In this document: positions 17,235 to 26,003 of the stretch, one piece after another
Layout of the letters: the number at the start of each line of letters is the position of its first letter
Position numbering within the stretch: the stretch's first letter is position 1
Assembly: GCA_014383445.1 (NCBI GenBank)
Contig: JACNHV010000389.1
Location: 1 to 64,000, forward strand
Direction of reading: 5' to 3'
DNA: 64,000 nucleotides
From: Candidatus Desulfobacula maris
Lineage (GTDB): Bacteria > Desulfobacterota > Desulfobacteria > Desulfobacterales > Desulfobacteraceae
The notes under the pieces: model-generated
Seen by the model: only the letters and a program-made list of their open reading frames with translations
Told to the model about the DNA's origin: nothing
The model's database searches: none
Program-made: the position numbers and the translations under genes

Positions 17235-17471
17235 ATGAAAACATTAACAATGAGAGTTGATGATTCAATTTATCAGATAATTAAGGCTGCTGCAGATGGT
17301 CAAAAAAGAAATATTTCCAATTTTATCGAATTTGCCACGCTGCAATATCTAACCTCGGTGCAGTATGTTGATAATAGTGAGATGAATGAGATATTGAATG
17401 ATAAGGAATTGGTTGAAAATCTTCAAGAGGGTTTGAAAAACTTGAAAAATGAAGAATATTCAATTGTCTAA
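17235..17471 (+). CDS. ribbon-helix-helix (CopG-like) antitoxin
   Basis: A 78-aa protein. The N-terminus KTLTMRVDDSIYQIIKAAADGQKRNISNFIEFA is a ribbon-helix-helix domain; the C-terminal tail NDKELVENLQEGLKNLKNEEY is a typical toxin-neutralising helix. It overlaps the toxin gene by 23 bp. It should bind its own promoter and the RelE partner. Confidence 0.83.
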   Translation: MKTLTMRVDDSIYQIIKAAADGQKRNISNFIEFATLQYLTSVQYVDNSEMNEILNDKELVENLQEGLKNLKNEEYSIV

Positions 17472-17733
17472 TTTCCAGATTGCAGAAACTAAAACCTTTG
17501 AAAAAGTCAAAAAAAATATTGATTCACAGCTTTATACAAAAATCAGAAACATTGTTTATCCCCAATTGAAGCTAAATCCATATTTTGGGACAAATATTAA
17601 AAAGCTTAAAGGGGATTTTGAAGGATATTATCGATATCGAGTTGGAAGTTATCGATTGTTCTATTTGATAGATAATGAAAAAGTGATCGTTGTTATTGTA
17701 GATTTGAAGCATCGACAGAGTGCTTACGAATGA
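17449..17733 (+). CDS. RelE/ParE superfamily toxin
   Basis: A 94-aa protein with the RelE fold pattern: F...FEKVKKNIDSQLYTKIRNIVYPQLKLNPYFGTNIKKLKGDFEGYYRYRVGSYRLFYLID, ending in IVDLKHRQSAYE. The conserved KLKG...YRYRVGSYRL strand and the terminal H-R-x-x-x-Y are those of RelE-type mRNA interferases. The stop codon abuts palindrome copy 3. Confidence 0.86.
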   Translation: MKNIQLSNFQIAETKTFEKVKKNIDSQLYTKIRNIVYPQLKLNPYFGTNIKKLKGDFEGYYRYRVGSYRLFYLIDNEKVIVVIVDLKHRQSAYE

Positions 17734-17772
17734 AATTGTCGGAAATGCCAATATTGGCAATATCGACACTTT
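17733..17772. repeat. nested 40-nt palindrome, copy 3
   Basis: Outer arms AAATTGTCG and CGACACTTT (8 of 9 pairs) and the same inner GCCAATATTGGC as copy 1. Compared with copies 1 and 2, a stem A-T pair has become G-C on both sides, a compensatory change. It begins at the last base of the RelE stop codon. Copies 2 and 3 bracket the RHH-RelE module exactly. Confidence 0.82.
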
Positions 17773-17806
17773 GCTCTCCAGTTGGCAGCCGGTATTTTTT
17801 TCGTGC

Positions 17807-17844
17807 TTGACGATTGTTCTTGATGTGTGTATATTGGGAACAAT
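17807..17844 (+). promoter_or_regulatory. promoter with overlapping ATTGTTC dyad for the second RelE-type module
   Basis: TTGACG (17807) and TATATT (17830) are spaced 17 bp. An inverted repeat ATTGTTC (17813-17819) / GAACAAT (17838-17844) straddles the -10 box, as expected for autoregulation by the antitoxin. GGGAGGG ahead of ATG 17863 fixes the start of the next gene. Confidence 0.6.
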
Positions 17845-17862
17845 AAAACAGGGAGGGTTATC

Positions 17863-18120
17863 ATGTCTAAAGCACGCTTAAATATCAGCCTTGACCAGGA
17901 TTTAGTAGATTTTGTCAAGGTATATGTTCGAGAAAATCGAACAACAGTCGCTGATGTCATTACGCAATTTGTCCTCACATTAAAACGGCATGCGCAAGGA
18001 GAGAGTATGGAGATCATACTCTCGGATCCTGATTTTCACAAAGCGATACTCAATGTAAAGTCCACGCTCAGCGATGGCACGGCCAAATGGCATACCTTTG
18101 AGGAAGTTTTTGACGACTGA
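17863..18120 (+). CDS. antitoxin, DUF6364-like/RHH type
   Basis: An 85-aa protein starting MSKARLNISLDQDLVDFVKVYVRENRTTVADVITQFVLTLKR, a ribbon-helix-helix-like layout similar to DUF6364 antitoxins, with a C-terminal tail MEIILSDPDFHKAILNVKSTLSDG. The ORF track starts at 17827; the GGGAGGG-supported ATG at 17863 is preferred. The TGA overlaps the toxin ATG (TGATG). Family assignment is by motif only. Confidence 0.75.
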   Translation: MSKARLNISLDQDLVDFVKVYVRENRTTVADVITQFVLTLKRHAQGESMEIILSDPDFHKAILNVKSTLSDGTAKWHTFEEVFDD

Positions 18121-18434
18121 TGAAAGCAAAATTTGAAAAAGCATTTCTGACAGGCGTTCGGAAACATGCCGGCATAAAGAAGCAGATTGAGCAGAAAGTT
18201 CGCCAGATTATGGAGCACCCAGTTGAACTTGGAGAACCTTTGAAGGGCAACTTGCGAGAGTTTTACTCCTGCCCGGTCAAGCGTAATTTCATCATAATCT
18301 ACTTGTATTGTACTGCATGCCGAAAAAAGGGAGATGCTGAATTTGTTGGCTGTTTCGATTGTTTAACAACCTCTGATGAAACTATTAAATTTGTACTATT
18401 GGGACCACATGATGAAGCATACAACATTAAATAA
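18120..18434 (+). CDS. RelE-like toxin (YafQ/HigB-like)
   Basis: A 104-aa protein: KAFLTGVRKHAGIKKQIEQKVRQIMEHPVELGEPLKGNLREFYSCPVKRNFIIIYLYC resembles the RelE/YafQ fold (G.PL.G...EF...RNFIIIY), ending VLLGPHDEAYN with the conserved H-D-x-x-Y. It contains four cysteines (CPV, CTAC, CFDC). It is coupled to the upstream antitoxin by a 1-bp overlap. Its stop falls immediately before apbE-3'-end copy B. Confidence 0.78.
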   Translation: MKAKFEKAFLTGVRKHAGIKKQIEQKVRQIMEHPVELGEPLKGNLREFYSCPVKRNFIIIYLYCTACRKKGDAEFVGCFDCLTTSDETIKFVLLGPHDEAYNIK

Positions 18435-18437
18435 ATA

Positions 18438-18558
18438 ATTAAAATTATTTCAACACAAAGCGATCAAAATTGTCAGACATATGGCTGATAAAATTGGTCG
18501 TTTTTTTTTGGATGATCAGGCATTCTGTATCTGCAAGGCTGTTAACAAGGGCCATGGC
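18438..18558 (-). repeat. displaced apbE 3' end, copy B
   Basis: About 120 bp closely matching 19243-19364. Read on the minus strand it encodes TNFISHMSDNFDRFVLK then TAA, the ApbE C-terminus, and similarity continues about 65 bp further into the coding region (ggatgatcaggcattc, ttaacaagggc). It starts at ATTAAAATTATTT, the same octamer that ends repeat R1. It lies between the second RelE-type module and BrnTA. Confidence 0.9.
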
Positions 18559-18590
18559 TTGAAAATTGTAAATCTATTTATTGAGTAAAT

Positions 18591-18619
18591 TTTACATTGA
18601 CATTTATATATATTATAAT
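18591..18619 (+). promoter_or_regulatory. sigma-70 promoter of brnTA
   Basis: TTTACA (18591-18596) and a perfect TATAAT (18614-18619) are spaced 17 bp, 12 bp before the BrnT ATG, leaving almost no leader. Confidence 0.65.
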
Positions 18620-18631
18620 CATAATTTCATT

Positions 18632-18925
18632 ATGAAAGAGATACGATTCACGTGGAATAAAACTAAGGCGAAAGCTAATTTATTAAAGCACAAAATCTCT
18701 TTTAATGAAGCCACTTCAGTATTTAGTGATGATAATGCCAGGTTGATTTATGATCCAGATCATTCGCTGGAAGAGGAAAGATTTTTGTTGTTGGGTCTTA
18801 GCTATAAACTTAAAATATCGATTGTGGTCCATTGTATGAAAGATGAAAGCAACGAGATAAGAATAATCTCTGCAAGAAAAGCTTCACAAAAAGAGCAGAA
18901 ACAATACGGAGGATATATATTATGA
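18632..18925 (+). CDS. brnT: BrnT-like toxin
   Basis: A 97-aa BrnT family ribonuclease toxin: IRFTWNKTKAKANLLKHKISFNEATSVFSDD, RLIYDPDHSLEEERFLLLGLSYKLKISIVVHC, and the terminal RIISARKASQKEQKQY with the R-K-A pattern of the family. The ORF track starts at 18581; ATG 18632 gives the usual N-terminus. It overlaps brnA by 4 bp. Confidence 0.9.
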   Translation: MKEIRFTWNKTKAKANLLKHKISFNEATSVFSDDNARLIYDPDHSLEEERFLLLGLSYKLKISIVVHCMKDESNEIRIISARKASQKEQKQYGGYIL

Positions 18926-19131
18926 GAAAAGAATATGATTTTAGCAATTCAATAAAGAATCCTTATGCAAAGAAAGTGAAAAAACAAATTTCAATTCGTA
19001 TTGAAACAAACACAATTACCTATTTTAAGGAACTATCAAAAGAGGTTGGAATTCCATATCAGAATCTTATCAACTCTTATCTTGCAGAATGTGCTCACCA
19101 GCATAAAAAGCCTGAATTAAAATGGGCTTAA
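18922..19131 (+). CDS. brnA: BrnA-like antitoxin
   Basis: A 69-aa BrnA/CopG-type antitoxin. YDFSNSIKNPYAKKVKKQISIRIETNTITYFKELSKEVGIPYQNLINSYLAECA contains the ribbon-helix-helix and the NPY segment typical of BrnA. It binds BrnT and represses the brnTA promoter in characterised systems. The 80-bp repeat R1 copy 2 starts 39 bp after its stop. Confidence 0.9.
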   Translation: MRKEYDFSNSIKNPYAKKVKKQISIRIETNTITYFKELSKEVGIPYQNLINSYLAECAHQHKKPELKWA

Positions 19132-19170
19132 GCCATAACCAATCAGTCGAGTGGGTATCCTCCAAGAGCT

Positions 19171-19250
19171 GAGCCCATGCTCCATTTTTTCGGTATGCTG
19201 CTCCCGGGTTCAACCGTTCAGGGGGTTTTCGAAAAAAGGCATATTAAAAT
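19171..19250. repeat. 80-bp direct repeat R1, copy 2, joined to the apbE 3' end
   Basis: Matches 16860-16939 without gaps. Its last 8 bases, ATTAAAAT, overlap the start of the apbE-3'-end repeat, which begins at 19243. This is the only uninterrupted R1 to apbE junction in the window and probably shows the undisturbed form of the site. Confidence 0.88.
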
Positions 19251-20281
19251 TATTTCACCACAAAGCGATCAAAATTGTCAGACATATGGCTGATAAATTT
19301 GTTCGTTTTTTTTTGGATGATCAGGCATTCAGTATCCTCAAGCCGGTTAACAAGGGCAAGGGCCTTTTGTACATCCATGACCATAAGGGCTGTTGCAAGG
19401 CCGTCGGCAAAGGTGCAGTCCTTTGAAATCACAGAAGCACTGACGATTTTGTTGTCAACGGGAAATCCTGTTTTAGGGTCAATGATATGGGAATAGGTTT
19501 TGCCCTTTATTTCAAAAAAAATCCTGTAATTCCCACTTGTGGCAATGGCATGATTATTCAAGCGGATAATTTTGAACAGGTTATGGTTTGAAAATTGTTT
19601 ATCAGGTTCTCTGATACCCACGGACCAGGGTTTTCCTTTTTTGTTTGTGCCTGAACCATAAAGCTCTCCTCCTATTTCCACAAGAACATCATGGATGCCG
19701 GATGAGGTAAAAAGTTTAGCTATGGCATCCACGCCATAGCCTTTTGCAATGGACCCCAGGTCAAGGGTGATGTCAGCTGTTTTTAAAAGGGTGTGCGGCC
19801 CTTTGATATCAATGTGATGAAACCCGGTTTTTGATAGGGCAAGGGCGATTTTATCGGGTTCAGGAATCTGGGTCATTCTTTTTTTTGTCCCAAATCCCCA
19901 CAGATCAACCAGGGGTTTCACCGTTCCATCCCAGGAGCCGTCTGTCATGTCATATAATTTTTTAGCCGTTAACATTATGTCATAAAAGTCAGCAGAGACT
20001 TTCACCAGGGTTCCGGTTTTCTGATCGTTAAAAAGAGAGAGCTCGCTTTTCGGGTCATACATGGACAGGCGTTTATTGATCTCCTCCAATTGTTTATCCA
20101 CTCTTGCCTGCCACAGGGGCAGGGATGGTTTTTTAGCAGTGATAAATTTTATGGTGAAATAGGTTCCCATGGTCCTGCCGGAAAGGGTGTACTCCTGGCC
20201 AAAGTTAGCTGCAAGCCCATTTGAATGGAAAATAAAAATAGACAGGCAAATGCAAAAAACAATGGTTTTTGTCTGGTTCAT
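19250..20281 (-). CDS. apbE: FAD:protein FMN transferase (ApbE family)
   Basis: A 343-aa ApbE protein with a Sec-type N-terminus (KTIVFCICLSIFIFHSNGLA), so it probably acts outside the cytoplasmic membrane, attaching FMN to Thr residues of Rnf/Nqr-type flavoproteins. Family motifs: GRTMGTYFTIKF, DLGSIAKGYGVDAIAKLF, ALVEIGGEL-like DVLVEIGGELYGSG, and SVISKDCTFADGLATALMVM near the end. It is the only full copy; its last ~120 bp (19243-19364) recur at 18438 and its last ~80 bp at 15999, both in the same orientation. The neighbouring toxin-antitoxin genes are on the opposite strand. No flavoprotein target is encoded nearby. Confidence 0.92.
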   Translation of the reverse strand: MNQTKTIVFCICLSIFIFHSNGLAANFGQEYTLSGRTMGTYFTIKFITAKKPSLPLWQARVDKQLEEINKRLSMYDPKSELSLFNDQKTGTLVKVSADFYDIMLTAKKLYDMTDGSWDGTVKPLVDLWGFGTKKRMTQIPEPDKIALALSKTGFHHIDIKGPHTLLKTADITLDLGSIAKGYGVDAIAKLFTSSGIHDVLVEIGGELYGSGTNKKGKPWSVGIREPDKQFSNHNLFKIIRLNNHAIATSGNYRIFFEIKGKTYSHIIDPKTGFPVDNKIVSASVISKDCTFADGLATALMVMDVQKALALVNRLEDTECLIIQKKTNKFISHMSDNFDRFVVK

Positions 20282-20456
20282 TTATGCAATTCCCTTTTTC
20301 ATTTTTTGTCATACCCTCTTTTTTCGCAATACAATACATGGTTTTAAAAACAGGTTCTACAGACTTTATAGTCCGCAAAATATCAATTGATCAAGTTAAG
20401 TTTCAAAAAATAATCAGTATTCAGCGGAGGAGCAGTCATTTTTCCAATTTCCCCGG

Positions 20457-20509
20457 TTGACATACCCAGATATTTTGTATAACTTATATATACAAAATAT
20501 CTGGGTATG
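20457..20509. promoter_or_regulatory. 49-nt perfect palindrome overlapping a promoter of the RHH-PIN module
   Basis: Arms CATACCCAGATATTTTGTATA (20461-20481) and its exact complement (20489-20509) are separated by 7 bases. TTGACA at 20457-20462 with TAACTT 17 bp later or TATAAC 15 bp later could be the promoter, so bound antitoxin would block it. The rest of the 315-bp gap to the start at 20597 shows only an AGGGAGA ribosome-binding sequence. Confidence 0.7.
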
Positions 20510-20596
20510 CTTTATGAAGAATTATTTTTTAGAAAAACAAGTGTTCAACTCATAAAATACAAAAAGCAATATTTATATATTCAGGGAGACTTAACC

Positions 20597-20845
20597 ATGG
20601 CGACTCAAATGATAATTCGGCTCGAACCGAACCTGAAAAATAAAGTCAGTCAGTTGGCTAAAGCTGAGGGGAAAAATTTAAGTGAACTCGTGCGTGAACT
20701 TTTAGAGAAATATACAAAAGAAAGAGACATGAGTGCCTATATTGATAACCTGTGGGATAAAATCGGTCAAAATTTAGCTAAAAACAATATTTCTGAATCT
20801 GACATTGAAAAAGCAATAAAACAGGTGCGGTCAAAAAGTGCTTAA
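20597..20845 (+). CDS. ribbon-helix-helix antitoxin of a PIN toxin
   Basis: An 82-aa protein: TQMIIRLEPNLKNKVSQLAKAEGKNLSELVRELLEKY is a clear ribbon-helix-helix domain, followed by a charged C-terminal tail ending IEKAIKQVRSKSA. The track start at 20507 lies inside the palindrome; ATG 20597 with AGGGAGA upstream is preferred. It overlaps the PIN gene by 8 bp. Confidence 0.84.
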   Translation: MATQMIIRLEPNLKNKVSQLAKAEGKNLSELVRELLEKYTKERDMSAYIDNLWDKIGQNLAKNNISESDIEKAIKQVRSKSA

Positions 20846-21257
20846 AGTGGTCGTTGATACAAATGTTTTTATTTCTTCCTTTTTTGGGGGTATTCCAAGA
20901 CAGATAATTAACTGCTGGAAAAAAGGAAAGATTACCCTATGCTTTTCCCAAAAAATAATTGAAGAATATATTGAGGTACTTAACAGGCTTGGCCTTAAAG
21001 ATAAGAATGAAATACAAAACTTAACAAAATTATTCGCAGAGGGTTACAATTCAATTTTCACTGCAAAAACCCCTGATCTTGAAGTTGTTGAAGATGATCC
21101 AGATGATAATAAATTCATTGAGTGTGCTGTGGCTCTTGACTGTAAGATCATCATTTCTGGAGACAAACACCTTAAGAACATAAAAAAATATATTGATATC
21201 GATATCATGTCTCCAAAAGAGTTCATTAAAATCTGGATTCAAAAAAAGAAGGATTGA
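20838..21257 (+). CDS. PIN-domain toxin (putative ribonuclease)
   Basis: A 139-aa PIN protein of the COG1569-like type. Catalytic acidic residues are visible in VVVDTNVFISSFF (Asp7), the IIEEYIEVL helix (Glu) and EDDPDDNKFIECAVALDCKIIISGDKHL (the Asp cluster). The start is GTG, inside the antitoxin gene. PIN toxins cleave tRNA or mRNA; the target is unknown. A 40-nt hairpin follows its stop by 19 bp. Confidence 0.86.
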   Translation: MLKVVVDTNVFISSFFGGIPRQIINCWKKGKITLCFSQKIIEEYIEVLNRLGLKDKNEIQNLTKLFAEGYNSIFTAKTPDLEVVEDDPDDNKFIECAVALDCKIIISGDKHLKNIKKYIDIDIMSPKEFIKIWIQKKKD

Positions 21258-21276
21258 CAAGAAGATGTTTCACAAG

Positions 21277-21316
21277 CATTTAGAAAATTTGGCAACGTTG
21301 CCATTTTTTCTAAATG
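21277..21316. repeat. nested 40-nt palindrome, copy 5
   Basis: Outer arms CATTTAGAAAA and TTTTCTAAATG enclose a perfect inner palindrome TGGCAACGTTGCCA. The length and two-tier design are the same as copies 1-3, with different outer sequence. It lies between the PIN gene and the S4 gene and marks the right edge of the toxin-antitoxin stretch. Confidence 0.75.
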
Positions 21317-21350
21317 GCAATTTTATCATACCATGGATAAGAGACAGATT

Positions 21351-21581
21351 ATGACCAAACAAATTGTTCGGATAAACAAGTCACCCGTTGAACTGTATAA
21401 AATTTTAAAGTTTGAAAATATTGCTGCAAGCGGCGGACAAGCCAAATTCATGATAGTGGATGGTTTTGTGGAAGTAAACGGGAGTATTGAAACGCAGAAG
21501 CGAAAAAAAATATATCCTGGTGATATTATTAAAATCAATGATCTGGTCCTTGAGATACAGCTTTTACAAGACTTATCTTGA
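21351..21581 (+). CDS. S4-domain RNA-binding protein (YbcJ/RlbA-like)
   Basis: A 76-aa protein consisting of one S4 domain: VELYKILKFENIAASGGQAKFMIVDGFVEVNGSIETQKRKKIYPGDII, with the SGGQAK and VNG...R.KK motifs of the YbcJ/RlbA family, which associates with ribosomal particles. The track begins at ATG 21333; the internal ATG 21351 fits family length and has AAGAGA upstream. The last 9 bp overlap the convergent SpoU methyltransferase gene. Confidence 0.8.
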   Translation: MTKQIVRINKSPVELYKILKFENIAASGGQAKFMIVDGFVEVNGSIETQKRKKIYPGDIIKINDLVLEIQLLQDLS

Positions 21582-22376
21582 GCGCAATGATCTGGATAGG
21601 TGAAAACAGATGACAGCAGCGGCATTGGCCACATTAAGGGAATTTTTTCGGCCATACATGGGAATATGAACAAAGTTGTCACACACGGACCGGACATGGG
21701 ATGAGATCCCATATTCTTCATTGCCAAACACAAGGATGGTGTTGTCTTCCCAGGGCATATCATAAAAAGGAAGGGCACCTTGAATGGTTTCAACACCAAT
21801 GATATGGAATCCTTCTTCTTTTTTCTCAAGCAGGGTCTGGGCAAGATCCCCTGTCTTATCCTGTTCAACCCATTGATGAGCGCCCATGGCGGTTTTCTGG
21901 ACACGGGGATGTTCTTTGCCTGGAGTGTTCCCGAGAATGATGGATTTAAACCCTGCAGCATCACAGGTTCTGAAAATAGATCCCACATTAAAAAGGCTTC
22001 TTAAGCCATCCAGGGCCAGGTGGCAATTAAGCACAGGTTGATGACAGGAAAGCAGGGCATCATCAGTTTGAATTGTTTCAAGCAGATCAGTGTCCCGGAC
22101 AGGGGTGCCAATGGCAGAGCGATGAAAGTGAATCCTGTCGGAAATGCTTTCAATCCACAATCTTGTGGTATTGGATTCAGGCCTGATAAATTCATTCATT
22201 CCCGTCCAATTCAGGACTTCATTGTATTGGCGGGTAAAAAGATCTAAAGATGCCGGGTTGACACGATTGGTGGTTAACTTTTGATAAAATCCGGCCAGCC
22301 AGCTGATAATATGCTTGTTTTGGGTTTCAGGGCAAAGCAGCAGCAGCTTTTTTTTTGTAAATCCAAAGGTATCCAT
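21573..22376 (-). CDS. SpoU/TrmH-family RNA 2'-O-methyltransferase
   Basis: A 267-aa SPOUT methyltransferase. The C-terminal ~160 residues hold the three SpoU motifs: LRSLFNVGSIFRTCDAAGF, LVFGNEEYGIS and IPMYGRKNSLNVANAAAVICF, which form the trefoil knot binding S-adenosylmethionine. The N-terminal ~110 residues are helical and poorly conserved. The RNA target (tRNA or rRNA) cannot be told. It is convergent with, and overlaps, the S4 gene. Confidence 0.86.
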   Translation of the reverse strand: MDTFGFTKKKLLLLCPETQNKHIISWLAGFYQKLTTNRVNPASLDLFTRQYNEVLNWTGMNEFIRPESNTTRLWIESISDRIHFHRSAIGTPVRDTDLLETIQTDDALLSCHQPVLNCHLALDGLRSLFNVGSIFRTCDAAGFKSIILGNTPGKEHPRVQKTAMGAHQWVEQDKTGDLAQTLLEKKEEGFHIIGVETIQGALPFYDMPWEDNTILVFGNEEYGISSHVRSVCDNFVHIPMYGRKNSLNVANAAAVICFHLSRSLRSR

Positions 22377-22445
22377 TTTAAAGGTATCAGCCCGGTTTTT
22401 TTGAGTTATTATAATTATTTTCTTTGCGATTTTTTAATTTAGTCA

Positions 22446-23273
22446 TCATAATTTTTTTAGAATAACTTCAACAAGACAAATGGAATTATTTTTAAAATTT
22501 GCATACATGTTTTCACCGAAAAATTTTGCATTGGAGCCAAAAATGATACCGAGACCCAGAGCATTGGGTTGGGGAGGTCTTTTTTTGGAAACGGCATTAA
22601 ATTTTTCCCACCCTGTGCATGCACTGGAGGTTTGGTCTGAAAAGAATTCTACTTCAAACCCATGCTCCTTAAAAATGTGGGACATGACATCCCGGGATTC
22701 AAGAAATGATATAGAGGACTTGTCTGCCCATGGAACGGGAAGAAGAAGGGAATCGTTGTCACCCTTTTCTATTTCATGTAACATCAGCTTTCCATCGGGT
22801 TTTAATACCCTGAAAAATTCTTTGACGGCTGTTGATTTGTCTTCAATGTTCATTAGAATATGCTGGCATAAAATGGCATCAAATGTATTGTTTTCAAAAG
22901 GCAGGTCAAGAACAGAACCCTGTTGGAAAGAAACAAGATTTTCTAGTTGGGTACACTGGGTCAAAAAGATAGCCGATTCAATAAATTTTTCTGCCAGATC
23001 AACGCCGACAACCCTGCAGTTAAATTGTTTGGCAAGAAGCCTTGAAGATCCTCCAATACCACAGCCGGCATCAAGGACCTGTGCATCAGGGGAGATGGTT
23101 AATTTTTTAAACAGCTCAATGCTGGACCGTGCTCCGCCCGTATGGATCTGATCAATGGGGGAAAGATCTTTCAGTTCAAGATTTGAAAGGTCTTTGCCTG
23201 CTTTGATTAAGGCGGTTTTAATGTTTTGCGTGAGGTTGTCTGAATTATAGTGGTCTTTTACGTGTGATTCCAT
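22446..23273 (-). CDS. class I SAM-dependent methyltransferase
   Basis: A 275-aa protein with the Rossmann methyltransferase motifs VLDAGCGIGGSSRLLAKQF (motif I), VVGVDLAEKFIESA, NTFDAILCQHILMNIEDK and VLKPDGKLMLHEI. The layout resembles small-molecule methyltransferases of the UbiE/sarcosine-dimethylglycine type, but the substrate is not evident. The track starts at 23351; the first 26 residues are translated from a short repeat region and MESHVKDHYN is a more natural N-terminus. Confidence 0.82.
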   Translation of the reverse strand: MESHVKDHYNSDNLTQNIKTALIKAGKDLSNLELKDLSPIDQIHTGGARSSIELFKKLTISPDAQVLDAGCGIGGSSRLLAKQFNCRVVGVDLAEKFIESAIFLTQCTQLENLVSFQQGSVLDLPFENNTFDAILCQHILMNIEDKSTAVKEFFRVLKPDGKLMLHEIEKGDNDSLLLPVPWADKSSISFLESRDVMSHIFKEHGFEVEFFSDQTSSACTGWEKFNAVSKKRPPQPNALGLGIIFGSNAKFFGENMYANFKNNSICLVEVILKKL

Positions 23274-23290
23274 ATTTGAGATCTTTATAT

Positions 23291-23386
23291 GAAAGTAGTG
23301 AGATATGAGTTTTGAGTAGTGAGAAAAAACCATCAGTCTATCCCCCCTCACATCTCACTACTCATACCTCACTACTCATATCATTT
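23291..23386. repeat. imperfect inverted array of GTAGTGAG/CTCACTAC words
   Basis: The left part has gtagtgagatatgag and gagtagtgag; the right part has two copies of ctcactactcata. The halves are complementary and could form a long imperfect stem between the acetoacetyl-CoA synthetase and methyltransferase genes, perhaps as a terminator. Similar low-complexity arrays occur at 35070, 36390 and 51426. Confidence 0.75.
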
Positions 23387-25336
<1,950 letters not shown>

Positions 25337-25349
25337 GGGTATTTTCTCC

Positions 25350-25985
25350 TTATTCATATAAAACAGCAAGTATGGTGGCTTTATTGGTTTTTGCAGTAAT
25401 AAAATGGGGAGTGGTGGACAAATAGTAGGCACTGTCGCTCGGTTCAAGATCATAGGTGTCTTTTCCAATGGTCAGGTTGACAACACCATCAAGAACAAAT
25501 ATAAATTCTTCCCCATTATGGATGGATATTTCCTTGTCATCCATTTTTTCCAATTGTACGATGAGAGCTTCCATGTGACGGCCCTGGACTTCAGGGGCCA
25601 GGCTCATGTATGAGTAAGCATTCTGGCTGCCCGTTTTTGAAGTGGAACGGGAAATCTGCTTTCTTTCGTTTTTCCGTGTAATGGAATACAGTCGGTTCCC
25701 CTTGCCTGAGACAAGATGCCCCACGGCAGCATCCAATGCCTTGGATAGTTTCATCACTGTTCCCAGCTGGGGTTTTTCCTGGCCTTCTTCAATGGCTTTA
25801 AGCCTGGAAATTTCAAATCCTGTTAAATCGGAAAGCGCTTCAATGGAAATGCCTCTTTCTTCTCTTAATCTTTTGATGCGTTTTCCCACTTCATCTACAT
25901 CACCTTTTTCACCATTTTTAATATTTCCCGTGAGATCTTCAAAATAATCCAGATTGATATGAGGTGTTTTATCCTTTTTTTCCAT
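25350..25985 (-). CDS. XRE-family regulator with C-terminal cupin
   Basis: A 211-aa protein. The helix-turn-helix lies at about residues 31-85 (IKRLREERGISIEALSDLTGFEISRLKAIEEGQEKPQ), followed by a cupin barrel (HNGEEFIFVLDGVVNLTIGKDTYDLEPSDSAYYLSTTPHFI). HTH-cupin regulators usually sense a small metabolite; an acyl-CoA or organic-acid effector is inferred from its place inside the operon between the HMG-CoA lyase and acetoacetyl-CoA synthetase genes. Confidence 0.87.
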   Translation of the reverse strand: MEKKDKTPHINLDYFEDLTGNIKNGEKGDVDEVGKRIKRLREERGISIEALSDLTGFEISRLKAIEEGQEKPQLGTVMKLSKALDAAVGHLVSGKGNRLYSITRKNERKQISRSTSKTGSQNAYSYMSLAPEVQGRHMEALIVQLEKMDDKEISIHNGEEFIFVLDGVVNLTIGKDTYDLEPSDSAYYLSTTPHFITAKTNKATILAVLYE

Positions 25986-26003
25986 AGCATCTCCTTGTCA
26001 TCA

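Noticed and set aside
19151-19426. + strand ORF of 91 aa in the ORF track
   Set aside because: It lies across repeat R1 and antisense to the apbE 3' end; the protein has no family features.
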